The position numbers were made by a program, and so were the translations under genes. 64,000 nt of DNA from Streptomyces longwoodensis (GTDB lineage Bacteria; Actinomycetota; Actinomycetes; Streptomycetales; Streptomycetaceae), in assembly GCF_001514125.1 (NCBI RefSeq), contig NZ_KQ948559.1, positions 108,542-172,541 of the forward strand, in the 5' to 3' direction. Below are positions 17,205-25,081 of the stretch, one piece after another. The notes below the pieces were generated by a model that worked only from the letters and a program-made list of their open reading frames with translations, did not search any database and was not told where the DNA came from. Each line of letters opens with the position of its first letter. Position 1 is the stretch's first letter.

Positions 17205-17939
17205 ATGAGGAACATACGCGCCGTGGTCTGGGACGTGGACGACACCCTCTTCGACTACACGACCGCCGACCGGGAGGGCATGCGGGCCCACCTGGCCGCC
17301 GAGGGGCTGCTCGCCGGGTACGGCAGCGCCGAGGAGGCGCTGACCCGCTGGCGCGAGGCCACCGACCAGCAGTGGGCGCGGTTCGCCGCGGGGGAGATCG
17401 GCTTCCAGGCGCAGCGCCGCGAGCGCGTCAGGGTGTTCCTGGGCGCGGGGCTGACCGACGACGAGGCCGACGTCTGGTTCCAGCGTTACGTCGGTCACTA
17501 CGAGGCCGCCTGGTCGCTCTTCCCGGACGTCTTGCCCGTGCTGGACGCGCTGGCCGCCAGCCACCGGCACGCGGTGCTCTCCAACTCCAGCCTGCACGTC
17601 CAGAACCGCAAGCTGCGCGTCCTGGGCGTCCACGACCGCTTCGAGACCATCCTGTGCGCGGCCGAGCTGGGCGTCTCCAAACCGGAGGCCGCCGCCTTCC
17701 TCGCGGCCTGCGCGTCCCTGGACCTGCCGCCGCACGAGGTGGCCTACGTCGGCGACCACCCGGAGATCGACGGCCGGGGCGCGGCGGACGCCGGACTGCT
17801 GTCCGTGTGGATCGACCGCCGCGGCGGCCGGGCCGTCGTCGAGGCGCCGTCCGGCCGGCACCGGATCGCCTCGCTCGCCGAACTGCCCGCGCTCCTCGGC
17901 GCCGATACCCGTTTTGGAGCCCCGTCCACCTTCGGGTAA
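17205..17939 (+). CDS. HAD superfamily hydrolase
   Basis: A 244-residue HAD hydrolase with motif I VVWDVDDTLFDY (nucleophile Asp), motif II around VLSNSS, motif III Lys in GVSKPEAA and motif IV in YVGDHPEID. It probably dephosphorylates a small metabolite; the substrate is unknown. ATG at 17205 is six bases after TACGGT, so the mRNA may be leaderless. The 3' end overlaps the promoter of the tRNA cluster. Confidence 0.88.
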   Translation: MRNIRAVVWDVDDTLFDYTTADREGMRAHLAAEGLLAGYGSAEEALTRWREATDQQWARFAAGEIGFQAQRRERVRVFLGAGLTDDEADVWFQRYVGHYEAAWSLFPDVLPVLDALAASHRHAVLSNSSLHVQNRKLRVLGVHDRFETILCAAELGVSKPEAAAFLAACASLDLPPHEVAYVGDHPEIDGRGAADAGLLSVWIDRRGGRAVVEAPSGRHRIASLAELPALLGADTRFGAPSTFG

Positions 17940-17942
17940 TGT
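17914..17942 (+). promoter_or_regulatory. Predicted promoter of the tRNA cluster
   Basis: TTGGAG (17914-17919) and TAATGT (17937-17942) with 17-base spacing, a good HrdB-type promoter. The -10 hexamer contains the HAD stop codon TAA. Transcription would start about 80 bases before the first tRNA. Confidence 0.62.
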
Positions 17943-18031
17943 TCTTCCTGCGCCGCCGGGGAGCGGGCCGAAAGGCCACAGACCCGGGGGAGCGAACGAG
18001 AACAAGATCCCCTACGGGGCTTGCGTTCCGA

Positions 18032-18103
18032 TGGCCTATGGTGTAATTGGCAGCACGACTGATTCTGGTTCAGTTAGTCTTGGTTCGAGTCCAGGTAGGC
18101 CAG
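18032..18103 (+). tRNA. tRNA-Gln (CTG), first copy
   Basis: A 72-base cloverleaf: acceptor TGGCCTA/TAGGCCA with discriminator G, anticodon stem-loop ACTGA-TTCTGGT-TCAGT giving anticodon CTG, T arm with GGTTCGAGTCC. The U1-A72 pair is typical of tRNA-Gln. CCA is not encoded. Confidence 0.95.
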
Positions 18104-18142
18104 CTCGCAGAGCTCATCTGCACCAGCGGATCACATCCGCGA

Positions 18143-18215
18143 GCCCCCGTTGTGTAGCGGCCTAGCACGCTGCCCTCTCAAGGCAGTAGCGCCGGTTCGA
18201 ATCCGGTCGGGGGTA
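18143..18215 (+). tRNA. tRNA-Glu (CTC), first copy
   Basis: A 73-base cloverleaf with acceptor GCCCCCG/CGGGGGT (G-U first pair) and discriminator A. The anticodon stem is CTGCC/GGCAG, and loop CTCTCAA gives anticodon CTC. It differs from the two later copies by one compensated base pair in this stem. Confidence 0.95.
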
Positions 18216-18276
18216 CAGATCCTTCCCACGAAGGCGACCGGGTCGCTCCCGTCGCCGTCGATGCAGGATCGCTAGG

Positions 18277-18349
18277 GCCCCCGTTGTGTAGCGGCCTAGC
18301 ACGCCGCCCTCTCAAGGCGGTAGCGCCGGTTCGAATCCGGTCGGGGGTA
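18277..18349 (+). tRNA. tRNA-Glu (CTC), second copy
   Basis: A 73-base cloverleaf, same acceptor and loops as the first copy, but with anticodon stem CCGCC/GGCGG. CCA is not encoded. Confidence 0.95.
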
Positions 18350-18369
18350 CTGACTGGTCTAAACCACAT

Positions 18370-18441
18370 TGGTCTATGGTGTAATTGGCAGCACGACTGA
18401 TTCTGGTTCAGTTAGTCTTGGTTCGAGTCCAGGTAGACCAG
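18370..18441 (+). tRNA. tRNA-Gln (CTG), second copy
   Basis: A 72-base cloverleaf identical to the first tRNA-Gln except for one compensated acceptor pair (TGGTCTA/TAGACCA instead of TGGCCTA/TAGGCCA). Anticodon CTG. Confidence 0.95.
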
Positions 18442-18469
18442 CTCGGGCCTGCGGCAACGCAGTGTCCAC

Positions 18470-18542
18470 GCCCCCGTTGTGTAGCGGCCTAGCACGCCGC
18501 CCTCTCAAGGCGGTAGCGCCGGTTCGAATCCGGTCGGGGGTA
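18470..18542 (+). tRNA. tRNA-Glu (CTC), third copy
   Basis: A 73-base cloverleaf identical to the second tRNA-Glu copy. It is the last tRNA in the cluster and is followed within ten bases by a terminator hairpin. Confidence 0.95.
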
Positions 18543-18547
18543 CAGCA

Positions 18548-18577
18548 GGAGGCCCTCCGCTCACGCGGGGGGCCTTC
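18548..18577 (+). terminator. Terminator of the tRNA cluster
   Basis: GGCCCTCCGC and GCGGGGGGCC pair across a TCAC loop (one G-U pair), immediately after the last tRNA-Glu. Confidence 0.7.
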
Positions 18578-18607
18578 GTCGTGCCCGGCCCCCCGCCGGG
18601 CCGCGAC

Positions 18608-19252
18608 CTACCCGAAGCCGTACCTCCGGGCCGACTCCTCCTCCTGGGCCAGCCGGTGCAGGGCCTGGAGCATCGGCTCCACCAGGATCGCGCCCAGCAC
18701 GGCCGCCTCCACCCGCTCCGCCTCCGAGGGCTGCCGCTCCACGTAGTCCAGGTCGAGCTCCGCCGCGCGGTGCATCAACCGGGCGTACGACGCGAGCAGT
18801 TCGGCGTCCCAGTCGTAGCCGAGCCGGCGGAACGCGGCCACCGCCACCACCAGCGAGCGGTACGCGGGCGAGATCGTCGTCAGCAGCCGGGCGTTGGACC
18901 AGCCCAGCGTGTCCAGCAGGGCGTCCGCCTCCTCGCGGGCCGCGCGCACGTGCTCGTCGTCCGCGTCCGGCCCGGGGACCTGGGGGAGCGCCCACAGGGC
19001 GGCGCCCAGCCGGATCGTGCGGCCGAGGGAGTCGTCGTCGACGTGGCCCAGCACCTCGCGCACCGTCGCCACGGGCAGCCGGCCCACCTGGACCATCGCC
19101 CGCACCAGGCGCAGTCGGCGCAAGTGCTCCTCGTCGTACTCGGCGGTGGTCGCGTTGACCTGCCGGCCGGGCGGCAACAGGCGCTCGCGCAGGTAGTACT
19201 TGATCGTCGCGGTGGACACACCGCTGCGCCCGCTCAGTTCGGCCAGCCGCAT
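18608..19252 (-). CDS. MerR family transcriptional regulator
   Basis: A 214-residue regulator with an N-terminal MerR winged helix (MRLAELSGRSGVSTATIKYY, then LRERLLPPGR) and a helical C-terminal region without the Cys set of metal-sensing MerR proteins, so the inducer is probably organic. GGAGGG lies eight bases before the ATG. It is divergent from the DUF4188 gene 38 bases away, and a TTGGA/TCCAA inverted repeat lies between, so control of that gene and itself is likely. Confidence 0.88.
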   Translation of the reverse strand: MRLAELSGRSGVSTATIKYYLRERLLPPGRQVNATTAEYDEEHLRRLRLVRAMVQVGRLPVATVREVLGHVDDDSLGRTIRLGAALWALPQVPGPDADDEHVRAAREEADALLDTLGWSNARLLTTISPAYRSLVVAVAAFRRLGYDWDAELLASYARLMHRAAELDLDYVERQPSEAERVEAAVLGAILVEPMLQALHRLAQEEESARRYGFG

Positions 19253-19268
19253 CTCTTGTGCCCTCCCT

Positions 19269-19289
19269 TGGACAACGGCACTATCCAAG
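19269..19289. promoter_or_regulatory. Inverted repeat between merR and DUF4188 genes
   Basis: TTGGA and TCCAA arms separated by 11 bases, inside the 38-base divergent gap. MerR proteins bind such dyads within over-long promoter spacers. CACTAT lies six bases before the DUF4188 ATG, so that mRNA may be leaderless. Confidence 0.5.
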
Positions 19290-19290
19290 C

Positions 19291-19797
19291 ATGGACGGGA
19301 AACGTGTCGGTGCACGTCGTACCACCGCTGACGCCCACGGGGACGTGGTCGTCCTGTTGATCGGCATGCGGATCAACCGCTTCTGGGCGGTGCACCAGTG
19401 GCTGCCGGTCATGCGCGCGATGTTCCGGATGCTCGCGGAGTTGAAGGCGGCACCGGAGCGCGGACTGCTCTCCCGGGTGCTGCTGACCGCGTCGCCGCGG
19501 ACGTACTACGTCGTCCAGTACTGGGAGTCCAAGGAGAAGCTGTACGCGTACGCCAGCGCGCCCGACGCCTTCCACCACGAGGTGTGGGCGCGGATCAACG
19601 GCAAGGAGCGCGCGGGCAAGGTGCGCGGCCACGTCGGGATCTGGCACGAGGCGTACGTCGTGCCCGAGGGGCGCTACGAGTCGATCTACGGCGACATGCC
19701 GGCCTTCGGGCTCGCCGCGGCGCACGGACAGGTGCCGCTCGCCGAGCGGGGACGGTACGCCAGGGACCGCCTGGCCTGGCGGGCGCCGGCCTCCTGA
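19291..19797 (+). CDS. DUF4188 domain protein
   Basis: A 168-residue protein with the DUF4188 pattern: an early VVVLLIGMRINRFWAVHQW stretch, YYVVQYWESKEKLYAYA, and HHEVWARINGK. It resembles monooxygenase-like ferredoxin-fold proteins, but no activity is established. Its promoter region is shared with the divergent MerR regulator, which suggests induction by the ligand of that regulator. The ATG at 19291 is chosen because earlier codons overlap the dyad and lack a ribosome site. Confidence 0.8.
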   Translation: MDGKRVGARRTTADAHGDVVVLLIGMRINRFWAVHQWLPVMRAMFRMLAELKAAPERGLLSRVLLTASPRTYYVVQYWESKEKLYAYASAPDAFHHEVWARINGKERAGKVRGHVGIWHEAYVVPEGRYESIYGDMPAFGLAAAHGQVPLAERGRYARDRLAWRAPAS

Positions 19798-19902
19798 GGG
19801 AACCCGGTCTGCCTGGTCCGGCGGACGTGGGTCACGCCCTCCGGGGGGACCTGCCGCGGCGTTGGGGCCGGTGCTCCCGGGAGGGCGGGGGTGTGCGTCG
19901 GG

Positions 19903-20619
19903 TCAGCCGGTGCGGCGCAGGGCCTCCGACAGCCGGGCCGCCGCGTCGATGACGGCCTGGGCGTGCATGCGGCCGGGGTGCCGCGTGAGGCGCTCGATGG
20001 GGCCGGAGACGGACACCGCGGCCACCACCCGGTTCGACGGGCCGCGCACCGGCGCGGAGACCGACGCGACGCCCGGCTCGCGCTCGCCGATGGACTGGGC
20101 CCAGCCGCGGCGCCGCACGCCCGACAGGGCCGTCGCCGTGAAGCGGGCGCCCTGCAGCCCGCGGTGCAGGCGCTCGGGCTCCTCCCAGGCCATGAGGATC
20201 TGCGCCGAGGAACCGGCCTTCATCGTCAGCGTCGAGCCGACCGGGACCGTGTCCCGCAGGCCCGACAGCCGCTCCGCCGCGGCGACGCAGATGCGCATGT
20301 CGCCCTGGCGGCGGTAGAGCTGGGCACTCTCGCCCGTCACGTCCCGCAGGTGGGTGAGCACCGGGCCGGCCGTCGCGAGGAGCCGGTCCTCGCCCGCCGC
20401 TGCGGCCAGTTCCGCCAGGCGCGGGCCGAGGATGAAACGGCCCTGCATGTCACGTGCCACCATGCGGTGGTGTTCCAGGGCCACGGCCAGCCGGTGGGCC
20501 GTGGGTCGTGCCAGTCCGGTCGCGGTGACCAGCCCCGCGAGGGTGGCCGGACCGGACTCCAGGGCGCTCAGGACAAGGGCCGCCTTGTCCAGCACGCCTA
20601 CGCCGCTACTGTTGTCCAT
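19903..20619 (-). CDS. ndgR: IclR-type regulator of amino acid metabolism (NdgR-like)
   Basis: A 238-residue IclR regulator: N-terminal winged helix (GVGVLDKAALVLSALESGPA, then GLARPTAHRLAVAL) and a C-terminal effector domain. Its length and position divergent from leuC match NdgR of S. coelicolor, known to control leucine and other branched-chain amino acid genes and to affect antibiotic production. The ATG at 20619 gives the expected MDNSSGVGVL start. The intergenic region contains repeated GTGAGAC-type half-sites suited to an IclR dimer. Confidence 0.9.
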   Translation of the reverse strand: MDNSSGVGVLDKAALVLSALESGPATLAGLVTATGLARPTAHRLAVALEHHRMVARDMQGRFILGPRLAELAAAAGEDRLLATAGPVLTHLRDVTGESAQLYRRQGDMRICVAAAERLSGLRDTVPVGSTLTMKAGSSAQILMAWEEPERLHRGLQGARFTATALSGVRRRGWAQSIGEREPGVASVSAPVRGPSNRVVAAVSVSGPIERLTRHPGRMHAQAVIDAAARLSEALRRTG

Positions 20620-20632
20620 GCAACGATACTCC

Positions 20633-20674
20633 CGTCTCACTCTGTGAAACGCAAGTTCATTTTTCCGTGAGACG
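20633..20674. promoter_or_regulatory. Operator candidate between ndgR and leuC
   Basis: CGTCTCAC (20633-20640) and CGTGAGACG-type sequence (GTGAGACG, 20667-20674) are a perfect inverted pair, and a third half-site GTGAAAC (20644-20650) lies between them, forming GTCTCAC-TCT-GTGAAAC with the first. Location between an IclR regulator and its expected target supports an NdgR site; binding is inferred. Confidence 0.5.
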
Positions 20675-20807
20675 CGCAACCCTTGGACGCAGACGGCCCG
20701 CGCACCGAACGGGCCCGGCGGCGGGTGCCCGGAACACGGGGTGCGGGCGCCGTCTCCCCAAGATCTCTAGTTGGGTCGGTGGACGTTCGCCGGCCGGAGG
20801 GAAAGCG

Positions 20808-22235
20808 ATGGGTAGGACACTCGCGGAGAAGGTCTGGGACGACCACGTCGTCCGGCGCGCCGAGGGCGAGCCCGACCTCCTCTTCATCGACTTGCACCTG
20901 CTGCACGAGGTGACCAGCCCGCAGGCCTTCGACGGGCTGCGCAAGAGCGGCCGGCAGGTGCGGCGCCTCGACCTCACCATCGCCACCGAGGACCACAACA
21001 CCCCCACCCTGGACATCGACAAGCCGATCGCCGACCCGGTCTCCCGCGCCCAGCTGGAGACGCTGCGCAAGAACTGCGCCGAGTTCGGGGTGCGCCTGCA
21101 CCCGCTCGGGGACGTCGAGCAGGGCGTCGTCCACGTCGTGGGACCCCAGCTGGGCCTGACCCAGCCGGGCACCACCGTGGTCTGCGGTGACTCGCACACC
21201 TCCACCCACGGCGCCTTCGGCGCGCTGGCGTTCGGCATCGGCACCTCCCAGGTGGAGCACGTGCTGGCCACCCAGACGCTGCCGCTGGCCCGCCCGAAGA
21301 CCATGGCGATCACGGTCGACGGCGAGCTGCCCGACGACGTCACCGCCAAGGACCTGATCCTGGCGATCATCGCGCGGATCGGCACCGGCGGCGGCCAGGG
21401 CTACATCCTGGAGTACCGCGGCGAGGCCATCGAGAAGCTCTCGATGGAGGCCCGCATGACCATCTGCAACATGTCGATCGAGGCCGGCGCCCGCGCGGGC
21501 ATGATCGCCCCCGACGAGACGACCTTCGCCTACCTCAAGGGCCGCCCGCACGCCCCCGAGGGCGCCGACTGGGACGCCGCCGTCGCGTACTGGAAGACGC
21601 TGCGCACCGACGACGACGCCGAGTTCGACGCCGAGGTCGTGATCGACGCCGCCGCGCTCTCGCCGTTCGTCACCTGGGGCACCAACCCGGGCCAGGGCGC
21701 GCCGCTTTCGGCGTCGGTCCCCGACCCGGCTTCGTACGAAGACGCTTCGGAGCGCCTGGCCGCCGAAAAGGCCCTGGAGTACATGGGGTTGGAGGCCGGA
21801 CAGCCGCTGCGCTCCATCGGTGTGGACACCGTCTTCGTAGGCTCCTGCACCAACGGCCGCATCGAGGACCTGCGCGCCGCCGCCGACATCCTGCGCGGCC
21901 GCAAAGTCGCCGACGGCGTACGGATGCTGGTCGTCCCGGGCTCCGCGCGGGTGGGTCTGCAGGCCGTCTCCGAGGGCCTGGACGTGGTCTTCAAGGAGGC
22001 CGGCGCCGAGTGGCGGCACGCGGGCTGCTCGATGTGCCTGGGCATGAACCCCGACCAGCTGGCCCCGGGCGAGCGCTCCGCCTCGACCTCCAACCGCAAC
22101 TTCGAGGGCCGGCAGGGCAAGGGCGGTCGCACCCACCTGGTGTCGCCGCAGGTCGCGGCCGCCACGGCCGTCCTGGGCCACCTGGCCTCCCCGGCCGACC
22201 TGTCCGCCGAGACCCGTACGCCCGCTGGAGTCTGA
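20808..22235 (+). CDS. leuC: 3-isopropylmalate dehydratase large subunit
   Basis: A 475-residue aconitase-family protein that, with LeuD, isomerises 2- to 3-isopropylmalate in leucine synthesis. The three [4Fe-4S] ligand cysteines are Cys347 (VFVGSCTNGR) and Cys407 and Cys410 (GCSMCLGMN). GGAGGG lies six bases before the ATG. The leader from the divergent regulator is about 130 bases; it contains GC-rich hairpins but no Leu-rich leader peptide was found. leuD follows 6 bases later. Confidence 0.96.
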   Translation: MGRTLAEKVWDDHVVRRAEGEPDLLFIDLHLLHEVTSPQAFDGLRKSGRQVRRLDLTIATEDHNTPTLDIDKPIADPVSRAQLETLRKNCAEFGVRLHPLGDVEQGVVHVVGPQLGLTQPGTTVVCGDSHTSTHGAFGALAFGIGTSQVEHVLATQTLPLARPKTMAITVDGELPDDVTAKDLILAIIARIGTGGGQGYILEYRGEAIEKLSMEARMTICNMSIEAGARAGMIAPDETTFAYLKGRPHAPEGADWDAAVAYWKTLRTDDDAEFDAEVVIDAAALSPFVTWGTNPGQGAPLSASVPDPASYEDASERLAAEKALEYMGLEAGQPLRSIGVDTVFVGSCTNGRIEDLRAAADILRGRKVADGVRMLVVPGSARVGLQAVSEGLDVVFKEAGAEWRHAGCSMCLGMNPDQLAPGERSASTSNRNFEGRQGKGGRTHLVSPQVAAATAVLGHLASPADLSAETRTPAGV

Positions 22236-22241
22236 TCAGCC

Positions 22242-22835
22242 ATGGAAGCATTCACCACGCACACCGGCCGGGCGGTCCCGCTGCGCCGCTCCAACGTCGA
22301 CACCGACCAGATCATCCCTGCTCACTGGCTCAAGAAGGTGACCCGGGACGGCTTCGAGGACGGGCTGTTCGAGGCCTGGCGCAAGGACCCGGAGTTCGTC
22401 CTCAACCGCCCCGAGCGGCAGGGCGCGACGGTCCTGGTGGCCGGCCCCGACTTCGGCACCGGCTCCTCCCGGGAGCACGCCGTCTGGGCGCTGCAGAACT
22501 ACGGCTTCAAGGCCGTGATCTCCTCCCGCTTCGCCGACATCTTCCGCGGCAACTCGCTGAAGAACGGCCTGCTCACGGTGGTGCTCGACCAGAAGGTCGT
22601 GGACGCCCTGTGGGACCTGGTGGAGGACGACCCGCAGGCCGAGGTCACGGTCGACCTCGAGGCCCGCGAGGTGCGCGCCGAGGGGATCACCGCCGCCTTC
22701 GAGCTGGACGAGAACTCCCGCTGGCGGCTGCTGAACGGCCTGGACGACATCTCCATCACCCTGCAGAACGAGGCGGACATCGCCGCCTACGAGGAGAAGC
22801 GGCCGTCGTACAAGCCGCGGACGCTGCCCGTCTAG
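22242..22835 (+). CDS. leuD: 3-isopropylmalate dehydratase small subunit
   Basis: A 197-residue swivelling-domain subunit of isopropylmalate isomerase, starting MEAFTTHTGRAVPLRRSNVD with the GPDFGTGSSREHAVWAL signature at about residues 68-84. Its GGAG ribosome site lies within the end of leuC. A strong terminator follows, so leuC-leuD form one operon. Confidence 0.96.
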   Translation: MEAFTTHTGRAVPLRRSNVDTDQIIPAHWLKKVTRDGFEDGLFEAWRKDPEFVLNRPERQGATVLVAGPDFGTGSSREHAVWALQNYGFKAVISSRFADIFRGNSLKNGLLTVVLDQKVVDALWDLVEDDPQAEVTVDLEAREVRAEGITAAFELDENSRWRLLNGLDDISITLQNEADIAAYEEKRPSYKPRTLPV

Positions 22836-22890
22836 ATCACCCGGCCCGCACCCCTCGGCACCCGACGGGTTTCGGCCACCCGCACCCCCG

Positions 22891-22932
22891 CCGTACCCCC
22901 GATCGACTCCGATCGGGGGTACGGCTGTTTCT
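22891..22932 (+). terminator. Terminator after leuD
   Basis: Perfect 15-base arms CCGTACCCCCGATCG and CGATCGGGGGTACGG with a four-base loop, followed by a T-rich CTGTTTCTGT tail, about 55 bases after the leuD stop. Confidence 0.9.
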
Positions 22933-23109
22933 GTACCCGTTCGGCCCCGTCATCCCCGCGGAACCTCCTCAACTTCCCACGTTAATCGGCTCGTTGCCCG
23001 GGTACGCGGCTGCCGTGAAGGGGTCGTCCCGCCGTGCCGGGACGGCCCGTTGGGGCGGCAGTTGCACCCTGGGCGGGCGACAACTCGCCCCAGATGGCAC
23101 AATCTGTGC

Positions 23110-23340
23110 ATGGAACACGACGGCCAACTCGAGCTCTATGCGGCGGTCGCGGACCAACTCAAGGAAGCGCACGCAAGGGTGCGCGCACTGCAAGTCCCGG
23201 AGGGCGTACGGATGGCGCTGACCCGGAAGCTGCTGGTCATTACGGCCGCGGCCAAGCACGATCTCGCCGACGCGACAAGGCGGCTGGACCGGTTCACGGC
23301 GGACCTGGACGCGGGGCGCGTCCCCGACGAGGAACGCTGA
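23110..23340 (+). CDS. Small hypothetical protein
   Basis: A 76-residue protein starting MEHDGQLELYAAVADQLKEA, predicted all-helical with heptad-like pattern and no membrane segment. CACAAT lies six bases before the ATG, so the mRNA may be leaderless. It sits between leuD and hupS and is not obviously part of either operon. The family is not recognised. Confidence 0.68.
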   Translation: MEHDGQLELYAAVADQLKEAHARVRALQVPEGVRMALTRKLLVITAAAKHDLADATRRLDRFTADLDAGRVPDEER

Positions 23341-23395
23341 ACGGGCCACGGCGGTCGAGTCCGTTGCGGCACAAGGGTGATAAGCCCGTTTCGTG

Positions 23396-23425
23396 TTTGA
23401 TTTGCGGTATATATCTGCCTAACGT
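23396..23425 (+). promoter_or_regulatory. Possible hupS promoter
   Basis: TTTGAT (23396-23401) and TAACGT (23420-23425) with 18-base spacing inside an unusually AT-rich stretch, about 50 bases before the HU start codon. Confidence 0.4.
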
Positions 23426-23476
23426 GCGAAAAAGCTTGAACACTTTCGTTCTGGCAATGTCTCCGAAGGGGAAGAC

Positions 23477-24136
23477 GTGAACAAGGCGCAGCTCGTAGAA
23501 GCGATTGCCGACAAGATGGGCGGCCGCCAGCAGGCCGCCGATGCTGTCGACGCGGTCCTGGACGCCATCGTCCGCGCGGTCGTCGGGGGCGACCGGGTCT
23601 CGGTCACCGGCTTCGGTTCGTTCGAGAAGGTCGACCGGCCCGCCCGCTACGCCCGCAACCCGCAGACGGGCGAGCGGGTTCGGGTCAAGAAGACCTCGGT
23701 GCCGCGCTTCCGCGCCGGTCAGGGCTTCAAGGACCTGGTCAGCGGCTCGAAGAAGCTCCCGAAGAACGACATCGCGGTCAAGAAGGCGCCCAAGGGCAGC
23801 CTGTCCGGCCCGCCCCCCACCATCGCCAAGACGGCGGGCAAGAAGGCCGCGGCCAAGAAGACCACCGCCGCCGCCGCGAAGAAGTCGGCCGCGAAGAAGA
23901 CGACGACCGCCCGCAAGACCACGACGGCCGCCGCCAAGAAGTCCACCGCGAAGAAGGCGACCCCGCAGAAGACCTCCGCGGCCGCCAAGAAGACCTCCAC
24001 GGCGAAGACCGCGACCGCCAAGAAGACGGCGGCCAAGAAGGCCCCGGCGAAGAAGGCGACCGCCACCAAGGCCCCCGCCAAGAAGTCGACCGCGCGCAAG
24101 ACCACCGCCAAGAAGGCCACCGCCCGCCAGGCATAA
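23477..24136 (+). CDS. hupS: HU-type nucleoid protein with histone H1-like tail
   Basis: A 219-residue protein. Residues 1-90 are a full HU domain (MNKAQLVEAIADKMG, VTGFGSFEK, ARNPQTGERV); residues 95-219 are an Ala/Lys/Thr tail of KKTTAA-, KKSTAKKAT- and KAPAKK-type repeats like eukaryotic H1. This is the HupS type of Streptomyces, which compacts spore nucleoids, and the HupB/Hlp type of mycobacteria. The GTG start has AGGGG five bases upstream. It ends before a bidirectional terminator. Confidence 0.95.
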   Translation: MNKAQLVEAIADKMGGRQQAADAVDAVLDAIVRAVVGGDRVSVTGFGSFEKVDRPARYARNPQTGERVRVKKTSVPRFRAGQGFKDLVSGSKKLPKNDIAVKKAPKGSLSGPPPTIAKTAGKKAAAKKTTAAAAKKSAAKKTTTARKTTTAAAKKSTAKKATPQKTSAAAKKTSTAKTATAKKTAAKKAPAKKATATKAPAKKSTARKTTAKKATARQA

Positions 24137-24158
24137 GGCGACGAGGGTGTTCACGTGC

Positions 24159-24188
24159 CGGGCCGGACTCCCCAGGGAGTCCGGCCCG
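24159..24188. terminator. Bidirectional terminator after hupS
   Basis: Perfect 14-base arms CGGGCCGGACTCCC and GGGAGTCCGGCCCG with only two bases between, 22 bases after the hupS stop and 41 bases from the end of the convergent small gene. Confidence 0.85.
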
Positions 24189-24229
24189 CGGCGTGTCCGG
24201 GACCGGCCGCGCGACGCAACACCGGTGGT

Positions 24230-24433
24230 TCAGAAGGTGTGCAGCGTGACCAGCGTGACGCGGGGGGCGTCCGCGGGGCCCTCCGTCTCGATCCGCACCC
24301 GCTGACCGGGCCGCAGCAGCCGCAGCCCGCCCGCGTCGAACGCCGCCGCGTCGAAGGGCACCGGCGTCCCGTCGTCGAGCAGCACCTGCCCGCTGCGCGT
24401 CGCCGGGTCGTACGTGTATGCGGTCGCCTGCAT
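24230..24433 (-). CDS. Small OB-fold/cold-shock-like hypothetical protein
   Basis: A 67-residue beta-rich protein (YTYDPATRSGQVLLDDG, then PGQRVRIETEG). The segment pattern resembles a shortened cold-shock domain but lacks the aromatic RNP motifs needed for nucleic-acid binding, so function is not assigned. It starts nine bases after the cofC stop on the same strand and probably shares its transcript. Confidence 0.75.
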   Translation of the reverse strand: MQATAYTYDPATRSGQVLLDDGTPVPFDAAAFDAGGLRLLRPGQRVRIETEGPADAPRVTLVTLHTF

Positions 24434-24442
24434 GACGGCAGC

Positions 24443-25081
24443 CTACTGCCCGGCCGTCAGCAGCCGCGCGGCCGCCGCCGCCGTCCGGGGGCCCACCCCC
24501 AGGGCCAGCGCCGCGCGCAGGTCCTCCCCGGTGTCCACGTCCTGCCGTACGGACGCCACCTGGGGCAGGCCGAGTTCCCGCGCTCCCGAGGCGCGGTGAC
24601 GGGCCCGGGAATCCACGCCGAATGCGGGGAGCAATTCCCGCCCGGGAACGGCCGTCAGCACCGTGGTGCCGATACCGGCCGCGTCCGCCAGAAAAGCGCG
24701 GGGGAATTCCGCGGCCGCGTCCAGGACCCGGGCCAATTCGTGCGGGCGCAGCGCCGGCAGGTCGGCGTTCACCGCCGCGAGCGCGCACCGCGGGTCCACG
24801 GCGCGCGCGGCGCCGGCCGCGTGCGTCAGCGCGGCGTTCAGGCCGGCCCGCGGGGCGTCGGGCACGATCCGCGCGCCGAGCGCCGCCAGTTCCCGCCCGG
24901 CCAGCGTGTCGTCCGTGACGACCACCACATCCCGTACGGCCGCCGAGGCCAGCGCGGCCCCCACCGTGTCCTGCGCGAACGCCAGCGCCAGCCCCGGGCG
25001 CAGGCCCTCCGACGCGGTGTCCGCCAGCCTGCTCTTGGCCTGCGCCAAGGGCTTCAGGGGTATGACCAACGTCCACTGCAC
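24443..25081 (-). CDS. cofC: Phosphoenolpyruvate/2-phospholactate guanylyltransferase (F420 synthesis)
   Basis: A 212-residue nucleotidyltransferase starting (GTG) MQWTLVIPLKPLAQAKSRLA, the hallmark of CofC/FbiD. It activates phosphoenolpyruvate or 2-phospholactate with GTP to give the precursor that FbiA joins to Fo in coenzyme F420 synthesis. Other family features are VVVTDD and the NADLPAL metal-site stretch. It is divergent from plsC. The other F420 genes are not in the window, as is usual in Streptomyces. Confidence 0.9.
   Translation of the reverse strand: MQWTLVIPLKPLAQAKSRLADTASEGLRPGLALAFAQDTVGAALASAAVRDVVVVTDDTLAGRELAALGARIVPDAPRAGLNAALTHAAGAARAVDPRCALAAVNADLPALRPHELARVLDAAAEFPRAFLADAAGIGTTVLTAVPGRELLPAFGVDSRARHRASGARELGLPQVASVRQDVDTGEDLRAALALGVGPRTAAAAARLLTAGQ

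Noticed and set aside
18032..18542. Repeated blocks suggestive of a CRISPR or direct-repeat array
   Set aside because: The repeats are tRNA genes with full cloverleaves.
20680..20807. Leucine attenuator in the leuC leader
   Set aside because: GC-rich hairpins are present but no short ORF rich in leucine codons was found.
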